From NCBI GenBank assembly GCA_029204225.1, contig CM055096.1, positions 69,463,444 through 69,527,443 on the forward strand: 64,000 bases of DNA, in the 5' to 3' direction. Below the pieces are notes generated by a model. That model had not been told where the DNA came from. It searched no databases and saw only the letters and a program-made list of their open reading frames with translations. The stretch's first letter is position 1, and each line of letters opens with the position of its first letter. Source of the DNA: Diphasiastrum complanatum (taxonomy: Eukaryota; Streptophyta; Lycopodiopsida; Lycopodiales; Lycopodiaceae). The position numbers were made by a program, and so were the translations under genes. Shown here one piece after another: positions 57,605-64,000 of the stretch.

Positions 57605-59127
57605 CTAGGTTAGATTTCAGTTAAAAACTACCTTAAGCATAGGTTTTGCACAGTAGTAACTGAGAGAATCTTTAGTAAAAAGATGTCATATCAAGAAAAA
57701 TAAACTGTGAATAGTAATAGATGACGAACCCAAGATCATCAACTTGTAACAAATTGTCTTTGCCATCGTATCAAAGTCTCATTTAGCAAATAAATATTGT
57801 TTGAAGCACAAGATCTGGTCTATAGTAAACCATCGCAACTGAAAAAATTCAGTTACAACTAATTAGCGTTTAAACATCCAACCTTACCTTCCTGAAGCAT
57901 TTTGTCATTAAAGTCATTGCAGTCCAGTCATCATCTTCTTTTGCATAGATTTGTTGTCACAGTAGATAGTGCTTCATTAGCATTTTAAACATATGCCTAT
58001 CATAATTGTACTATGACAAAATTGTAGTATTAAATTGTGTGTGTGTGTGTGCGCGCGCGCGTGTGTGTTAAAATTCAAACATATTTATCTCTTGATTCGA
58101 TAATCTTCTATTAGTATCATGTAGATTGTGATCCATTTGATATGTGAAAATGTACACGTGTTTTTTACTCTAAAAAAATAGTACTTTACAAAGTTCAATA
58201 TTTATGGAGGCTCTCTCTCTCTCTCTCGGATAGTACTACATTTTTAACAAAAAGGCCATGGGTTCACAAGAAGAAAGGGCAAAACCCTAAACTCCTCACA
58301 GCCACCACTTGTTCACGCTCCAGAAGGGTTCACATCAGCATCTTCCACACAGCTTTCCGCAATAACAGAAAACTCGCTGTCTCAACAGGCTCGCATGTTG
58401 CTCGGGATTCAATTACACAATAACATGGGTTGGAACTGATCGCCGCTAGAGCTGCACTCCCGCTTCACATCTCCTTCCAAATGTTCACCTATGGACTGCA
58501 ATGCAACCATGTAAAAGGTACCGAAACATGCATTGTTCTGCTAGAACTATTTCACAGGCCTGTTTCAGATCCTCACATCTAGGAAGCGCACATACATGGA
58601 GGGATCTACGATGGAGTGAGTACTTTCAGAGCATTAGCACCACTCCCATGCTTGTAAATAGCTTTTCATTACCACTAAACATCTTGTTTATTGCAGCAGG
58701 TGATCTCAAGGAAAGAACGTCCTGTCTACTGCAATCTGCCAAATAGATAATTCTTCAGCTTACGTCGATCAAGAACTACAGCTCCTTTGGACTCTTACAG
58801 GATTGTGAATAAACAACAGAATAGGTATTAACAACTAAGGTCAAAACCTGAGCAACTTTTCTAAACCTTGAATACAAAAAGATGAACCCGTTGCTAACTT
58901 AGCTCTCATTATATCGCAATCTGATAGGTTCATTCATCCATCAAAGAGGTATGACCAACTGAGCATCATCTGTTGGCAGCATGGTTAGCTTAAGCTTAGT
59001 GTAACGTTCCTTAAATCCACAGCAGGTGAACGAGGCTACAAGCGTCCAACAGAGGAAAGTTTTTCAGCAAGATTCAAGATACATGCATAATTCATTCCCA
59101 ATAATTATGATTTTTAATTCAGCTTAC
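57605..59127. other. Intron-like or intergenic DNA
   Basis: It contains a Z-DNA-prone tract (58036-58068) and a TELO-box-like AAACCCTAA near 58282, an element often found in plant promoters near transcription starts. A forward 81-codon frame at 58501 has no domain. No confident exon. Confidence 0.35.
58036..58068. repeat. (GT)n(GC)n(GT)n alternating tract
   Basis: 33 bp of strictly alternating purine-pyrimidine with a GCGCGCGCGC core, a sequence type prone to left-handed Z-DNA. Confidence 0.9.
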
Positions 59128-59216
59128 CTATAGAAGTACAGGTTTGACGAAAGCAGGGAAAACCACTCATTATTTCCGGGGAAGGAAGAACATGATCTTT
59201 TCAGGGAAAAGTAAAC
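59128..59216 (-). CDS. Possible internal exon, unrecognised
   Basis: Reverse strand, 89 bases between a pyrimidine-preceded acceptor (ATTTCCCAG|GTTTAC) and a good donor (TATAG|GTAAGC). It reads 29 open codons (V-Y-F-S-L-K-R-S-C-S-S-F then N-E-W-F-S-L-L-S-S-N-L). It may belong to the same host gene as 57388-57604, but linking exons were not established. It is short enough to arise by chance. Confidence 0.25.
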
Positions 59217-59577
59217 CTGGGAAATTGATTAAGCCCACCCATAGTTATGCTTTCAATTCTGCTTAAGGTAAAGAGAATAATCATAACCAATTAAATTTAC
59301 ACGTGAAAATCCCTCTACACCATTTTAGAAGTTTCTCAAAGAAAAAATTGGAAATGAATTTAACACCAATTCTAAGCAACTTTCACAACATCAAACAAGT
59401 AGTGCACTCTACCACACTTGATAAAAGTTTGCTCTAAACAAGAATTAGTGGGTTCAAAATCCAATCAATCTTCCAAGAAATTAGCACTCCAACTAGGATT
59501 CGGGTATCCAAGCGCTTCCACTTCCTACTCGTGGTAGAGTTTGTCTCTATTCCCATCCAAGATTGCATCTTAGCCAG
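59217..59577. other. Interval with no supported gene
   Basis: AT-rich DNA, possibly leader of the reverse copia LTR to its right. Confidence 0.4.
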
Positions 59578-59592
59578 GCTCTAATACCAATG
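59578..59592 (-). promoter_or_regulatory. Reverse-strand copia primer binding site
   Basis: AGGCTCTAATACCAA is the complement of TTGGTATTAGAGCCT, a one-base variant of the tRNA-Met site. Confidence 0.55.
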
Positions 59593-60014
59593 TAAAGACC
59601 CTAAAGGATTACCCCTAAGATGAGGATAGAAAAACACAATAGAAGAGACTATGGAGCCAAACCGCCCAACCAATCTCTAGATCAAACCTGGATCTAGCCC
59701 CCAGGCCATGCCATGTAAAACAAGAGGAGAAGAGAGAAGCTGGTAACCTAAACCCAATATGTCGACGAGAGAATCCCTACCTCATTATATAGAGAGTAGA
59801 GTCCTGTGCATGAAACCATGCAACCCCCATGCAGGTCAACTATAAATAGATCACATCTCTTCATGCAGTCCTCCTACCTATATCTATCCATACAATACTC
59901 CATATGTCTCAATTAGAGTGTCTGGATCCTCTCAAGGTAATTAGTCACAAACAGGCCTTGACATGGAATTAAATCACGGCGTGACCGATCAACAACAAAA
60001 ATGACATTCTACAC
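59593..60014 (-). repeat. Reverse-strand copia 5' LTR
   Basis: Begins TGTAAAGACCC beside the primer site and ends near CATTCTACA; the right limit rests on the approximate terminal inverted repeat TGTARA/TYTACA. TATAAATAG occurs at about 59840 on the forward strand. No gag follows on the left. Confidence 0.4.
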
Positions 60015-60162
60015 ACTAAAAATCAAAATATCTTGAGAAATACACATGAGATGGACATAGAATCAAAAGAGATGAATTATCCACATAAAATGAGAATACA
60101 AAGATAGTTTCTCCATACTGGTACTACTATTTATAACTGCCAAAATGTCACAAGGCTAATTT

Positions 60163-60449
60163 GTTGAAAATGGTGAACTCTTGCAACCATTCCCTAGCGT
60201 TCCCCAAAGTCCCGAAGGTTGAAGACAAACCGAAGGACGGAGATGAACTGGTCTAGATACAATGTATGAAAACTAGCCAATTATAATGGGTCCAAATCCG
60301 ACCTCATCCACTTATCTACTTGCCAAAAATAGTACAAACACTATTTACGCCTTTATTAACAAATATTAATCTATTTCTAAGTTGAAATTTCATGTTGGCC
60401 TCAAAATTGCCAAAATAGATAAACTAAACTAGTTGAATTTTTCACACTC
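60163..60449 (-). repeat. Reverse-strand copia 3' LTR (probable)
   Basis: Bounded by TGTTGAAAATGG on the left and TTTTTCACA on the right, adjoining the reverse copia tail and polypurine tract at 60450. The left 20 bases (AAATGGTGAACTCTTGCAAC) also resemble the start of the LTR of K, so the true boundary and family are uncertain. Confidence 0.35.
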
Positions 60450-60565
60450 CCTCTTCAAGTAGTTTTAGCCTAGATCTAGTTAGTACACCAAGATATTTTC
60501 TATGCTTTATAAAAAAGTCCTTTCCCAATGCTTTGGGAAAGATATCAGCCAAACACTCCCTTGAT
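60450..60565 (-). pseudogene. Copia RNase H C-terminal tail
   Basis: The reverse strand reads L-A-D-I-F-P-K-A-L-G-K-D-F-F, then H-R-K-Y-L-G-V-L and a stop beside a GAAGAGGGAG polypurine tract. This is the usual end of a copia pol protein (A-D-I-x-T-K-A-L). Upstream (right) it is joined abruptly to gypsy sequence, so it is a chimaeric junction. Confidence 0.65.
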
Positions 60566-61250
60566 GAGACATGTTGAAACTCCACACCAGGTATAAGGTC
60601 AATCTTGTGATCTACAAACCTTTCAGGTGGTAAACCTACATCAAGGTCTAGAAAAACATCATTGAATTCCTGCCTAAGTTCACTATAGGCTTCAAATTCA
60701 AGAGTGTTCTCACTAGGTATAGTTCATGGCATTAAGTTTAAGAATCTCATTATTGCAACAAATTAAGTTTTTGTGAAAACATAAATAAAATTTATACTCT
60801 GTGTTATTTTTTAAAGAGTTAAGCTCATGCTTAGAGTAAGGTTTAATACCGGTAGCATCAACAATTAAACTAGCACTAATCTTTATTAAAGAACAATCAT
60901 GCATAAAAGTTAAAGATTTTTCAACAAAATCAATTTTCAAAGATTTATTCTTATCATAATGCCATTGTTGCCCGAGAACAACATCCACATTTGCCAAATT
61001 AATGGCATGGAATTCTAGTTTTTCAAAATAATCCTATATGTGCAATGGTACATTAGGAACCACATAATCCATGGATTCGGAATTACATCCATACGCCATT
61101 GTCACATGATATTTCTTGTCACTTTTTTTGCTAGGAAGGTTTAGCATATGCACCAAATTTGCATTTATAAAATTATGAGTGGATCCTGTGTCAAAAAGTA
61201 CATTAACATGTCCTCTAACTTTACCTTAATGCAAATTAAGTCATTAGGTC
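60566..61250 (-). pseudogene. Gypsy protease and pre-reverse-transcriptase fragment
   Basis: The reverse strand carries the protease motif V-N-V-L-F-D-T-G-S-T-H-N-F-I (about 61190), later D-V-V-L-G-Q-Q-W-H (about 60975), and the pre-RT block D-V-F-L-D-L-D-V-G-L-P-P-E-R. One TAG is near 61033. Reverse transcriptase itself is missing; the fragment is cut at 60565 by the copia tail. It is diverged from A, B and F. Confidence 0.72.
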
Positions 61251-61382
61251 CATAAAACATTGAACTAAGAAAACAAATATCCATCTCATTATTTTGAGAT
61301 ATGATACTTGAGGTTGAGGCTTTGTTTTTTACACAATCTCGTGCAAGATTTTCTCTTAAAGAGACACTGTCAAAAATTTCAA

Positions 61383-61519
61383 ATAAAAATGCAGTATCAC
61401 GTTTTTCGCATTTTTTGCTTGTCAAGAATTCCGAGTAAAAATGCAGTGTCGCGTTTTTCGTATTTTCGTCTGTTAGGAATTGCGAGTAAAAATGTAGTGG
61501 CACATTTTTCGCATTTTTC
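61383..61519. repeat. Minisatellite, about 51-52-bp period
   Basis: Two full units and a partial unit starting AAAAATGCAGT and containing CGTTTTTCG; each differs by several substitutions. Confidence 0.75.
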
Positions 61520-61618
61520 AAAGTGCCTCAAATGTTAAGGAAATGACTTTGGCAAAGTGTGGGTCTACCCCAATATTCAAGAAATGAGATTTTGTGACAC
61601 TGTCACATTTCTCACAAA

Positions 61619-61782
61619 AGTCGCATTTTTCGCCTATGGCAGTTTACGTTGATTTCTACATAGTGTCGCATTTTTCGCCTGTGGCAGTCTAAGTTCATTT
61701 ATGCAGAGTGTCGCATTTTTCGCCTGTGACAGTTACGTTCATTTTTGCAGAGTGATAGTCATGTTCATTTATGCAGAGAGAC
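61619..61782. repeat. Minisatellite, about 45-bp period
   Basis: Three units starting GTCGCATTTTTCGCC and a partial fourth. It shares its TCGCATTTTTCGC core with the 51-bp array 100 bases to the left. Confidence 0.8.
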
Positions 61783-61796
61783 AATTTACGGCCAAA

Positions 61797-62155
61797 TGTT
61801 ACCGCTTATCAGCAAGCAACTTCTAAGAAGAACTGGATGAATGCTAGCAAATTCTAGCCAACTGGTAGCCGCATTTGATGACCTAGTTGCTTAGTATAAA
61901 TAGTTGTTCATATTTCAACATCTTAGTGTTTGGCTACGTAATCATTGTAGTACTGATGATTTCAAAGTTAATTACTATAAGATCGAACATGATTTTTTAT
62001 CACTATGGTTTTGTTTGAAATTGATAGGCGTAGTCATGCATGAAGAAAGAGGAAGATAGTTTATTCCGCTGTGCACAATAAGTTTTCTTTCTTGTCGTTC
62101 GAATTATTTTTATTCGATTCTTTTAGACCTATCATTTACGCACCTCTTTCCAACA
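61797..62155 (+). repeat. 5' LTR of copia element J
   Basis: Ends CTTTCCAACA before the primer site. A TATAAATA box at 61895-61902 is a good core promoter. The start is placed at TGTTACCG and is uncertain. Related to the LTR fragment of element H. Confidence 0.6.
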
Positions 62156-62167
62156 TGGTATCAGAGC
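62156..62167 (+). promoter_or_regulatory. Primer binding site of element J
   Basis: TGGTATCAGAGC immediately after the LTR. Confidence 0.8.
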
Positions 62168-62343
62168 GTTGATTCTTCTTCAAGGTCTAATACTATATCA
62201 GGATGCAAGCTCTTATACTTGATATCTTTCGCGACATGAAATTATTCTTTAGTTTGAATCAATTTGTTTCGGTATCAGGAATTGATTTCCAATTTGTAGC
62301 GCAGCACGGTATGTCTCTTAACGTCATCAAACTAAAGTTCCAG

Positions 62344-62658
62344 ATGGATTCTCAAAGTAAAGCCAGTCTTATCACTGACAAGCTGAATGGATCCAATTAT
62401 CATTTATGGAAATTTAAGATGAAGACCTTGCTAATCGCCAATGAGTTGTGAGATGTTGTTACAAGTATCGAAAGTGAAATTTGAAGACAACACAGAAGAC
62501 TCAAAGTGAAAATCGAAGGATGGTAAAGCTTTCGCACTTATTATCCTCAATATATCAGATACTCAAATTGGCCACATAGCTAAAGCCAAAACTTCGAAAG
62601 AAGTGTGGAACACCCTGAGCTCACTATATGATGTGAGAGACGTAACTACTAAGTTACA
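62344..62658 (+). pseudogene. Element J copia gag fragment
   Basis: ATG 62344 starts the same gag as element H (D-S-Q-S-K, L-N-G-S-N-Y-H-L-W-K-F-K-M-K). TGA at about 62449 replaces the Trp kept in H. A further shift follows near 62480, then W-N-T-L-S-S-L-Y-D-V-R. The fragment ends at about 62658, where reverse-strand element L begins. Confidence 0.7.
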
Positions 62659-64000
62659 TCTGCTTAAACAATCTTCCTTGCTTAAAGCCTTTGGCTATAC
62701 ATTCATCATTTCTAAGGATGGAACAAACTCCATGCTCAAACTGTACATCAAGACCATTATCCATTAACTGGCCAACACTAAGCAAATTCTTGGTTAACTT
62801 AGGAACATAAAGAACATTCTCTAGATTCATCCTTTTGGATGATCCAACATACAATGGAATGGTTCCTATTCCACTTATCTTACATTCTTGACTACTTGCA
62901 ATATAGATTGATCTATGTAAATCATTGTAAGAAAGTAAAGTGGAGAAAATGTCCTTTTGATATGTCATGTGGGAACTAGCCCCACTATCAATCCACCAGG
63001 AATCATTGGTGTTGCTCTTGGATGATGGTGGTTTGTTGGAAACCATCAAGGATGACTCTTCATCCTCCTCCTCCTCCTGATGTGCAATGTTGCTTTGTTT
63101 GCTCTCTTGTGCCTTCTTCTTCTTGAGACATTCTGATGCAAAATGTCCTTTCTTTCCATAGAAAAAACATTTGTACTTGGACTTGTCTTTGATCTCGCCC
63201 TTTGAGCTTGAAGCCTCCTCCTCCTCCTTGGTCTCCTTGAAGTGCTTCTTCTTGCCATTGGTCTTCTTCTTGCCTTTGAATGAGAAATTAGCTTTCTCAT
63301 CACCATCCTGCAGAGAAATAACATTCATTCTTGCTTTGGTATGCATCATCCTACACTCTTCAGCCACTAACACACTGTGAAGCTTTTCTATAGTGGGCAA
63401 AGTGTCTTGGATTGCAAAGCTTTGGACCAAATTTGAAAACTCACTCCCTAGACCATTGAGGACAATCTGAACAAGCTCACTATCTTAAATCTTCTCTCCA
63501 GTGGAAGCTAACTCCCTATTGAGAGACTTGATTCTGAGTACATAAACCTGTGCACTCTCATCACTTCTCTTCATGCTTTGCAGAATCTGATTCCTAAGCA
63601 TGAGAACCCTTGAAGTGTTACTAGACTCATAGATTGATCTGAAAGCTTCCCAAGCCTCTTTAGCACTGGTACAAGCTTATACTTCTCTTAATAAATCATT
63701 GCTTACATTCATCTTCACACAGTGAAGTGCAAGCCTAGATCTTCTTTTGCATTTAGCTAACTCTTGCGCACTTAGAAGTTCATCTTCATCATCAATCAGA
63801 AACTCATAGAGATCTTGGAGCACCATGAGTGACTCCATCCTCACTTTCCAAATAGCATAATTGGTAGAATTTAACATCTCACTAGCTTCTAGAAGGTATG
63901 CTCCAGCAGATCTCATCTTACTAGTGAAATTCTACACACAAGATATAGATTTGCTTGACCTGAAACTCACAAAGGTTTCTAACTTGCAGTGTTTCACTCA
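62654..64000 (-). pseudogene. Copia element L gag and protease, running off the window
   Basis: Reverse strand. The gag start is at 63916 (N-S-T-N-Y-A-I-W-K-V-R-M-E-S-L, then A-L-H-C-V-K). A TAA near 63678 and a second stop near 63487 break it. The 258-codon frame at 62654-63430 has a Lys/Glu-rich linker, a zinc knuckle damaged at its second Cys (C-F-F-Y, G-H, E-C), an acidic stretch and the protease motif W-W-I-D-S-G-A-S-S-H-M-T, ending in L-L-S-V-G-Q-L. Integrase and reverse transcriptase are cut off at the junction with J. The leader continues past 64000, so the primer site and LTR are outside the window. Confidence 0.8.

Noticed and set aside
57888-57996. Exon candidate with acceptor and donor on the reverse strand
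   Set aside because: In-frame TGA and a phase that does not fit the exon at 57388-57604; kept only as a remark.

Overview
This is a plant nuclear window dominated by transposable elements. The evidence is: LTR retrotransposons primed by initiator tRNA-Met (TGGTATCAGAGC sites), Ty3/gypsy chromoviruses with C-terminal chromodomains, Ty1/copia elements, hAT relics, long GA/GT microsatellites, and one intron-bearing host gene resembling plant methyl-CpG-binding protein MBD8. Nothing bacterial is present (no operons, CRISPR or rRNA). The species cannot be fixed from sequence alone; a seed plant with a repeat-rich genome is the safest statement.

Layout. 1-5628: degraded copia, two hAT transposase relics and unassigned DNA. 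5629-12067: chromovirus A with both LTRs and a perfect 5-bp target duplication (CCTGG). 12291-19728: copia C, missing gag, with an internal inversion, and split by nested element D (13089-17518, perfect target duplication GGATG). 19897-20308: protease fragment related to A/B. 20902-27110: chromovirus B, sister of A, younger by LTR divergence. 27155-27955: reverse-strand 3' end of another chromovirus (G). 27961 to about 35790: element E, of the same largely non-coding family as D, split by chromovirus F (28918-34795). F lacks a short target duplication and is flanked instead by a 270-bp direct duplication of E.

35791-40500 is the gene-bearing part. A reverse-strand MBD8-like exon lies at 37482-38806, and a compact cluster of heat-shock-element and G-box-like motifs lies at 37184-37331, in its intron or 3' flank. 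40560-44700 holds copia fragments, an Athila-like LTR with a tRNA-Asp-type primer site, and long microsatellites. 44749-50619 is copia K, with both LTRs; its 5' LTR carries a roughly 240-bp GA expansion that the 3' LTR lacks. 50640-53170 contains reverse-strand coding-like relics, including an unrecognised coiled-coil protein. 53171-59600 is mostly non-coding, with a GC-rich foldback, a Z-DNA-prone tract and possible host-gene exons on the reverse strand. 59578-64000 is a mosaic of copia and gypsy fragments, minisatellites, a copia 5' end (J) and a reverse-strand copia gag-protease (L) that runs off the window.

No element here looks able to move by itself: every gag-pol carries stops, frameshifts or deletions. 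Comparing A with B shows that most in-frame stops are CAG to TAG or TGG to TGA changes, the pattern expected from deamination of methylated cytosines. The most unusual observations are structural: two internal inversions in the nested C/D pair, the 270-bp duplication flanking F, the one-sided satellite expansion in K, and the stress-motif cluster beside the MBD8-like exon.
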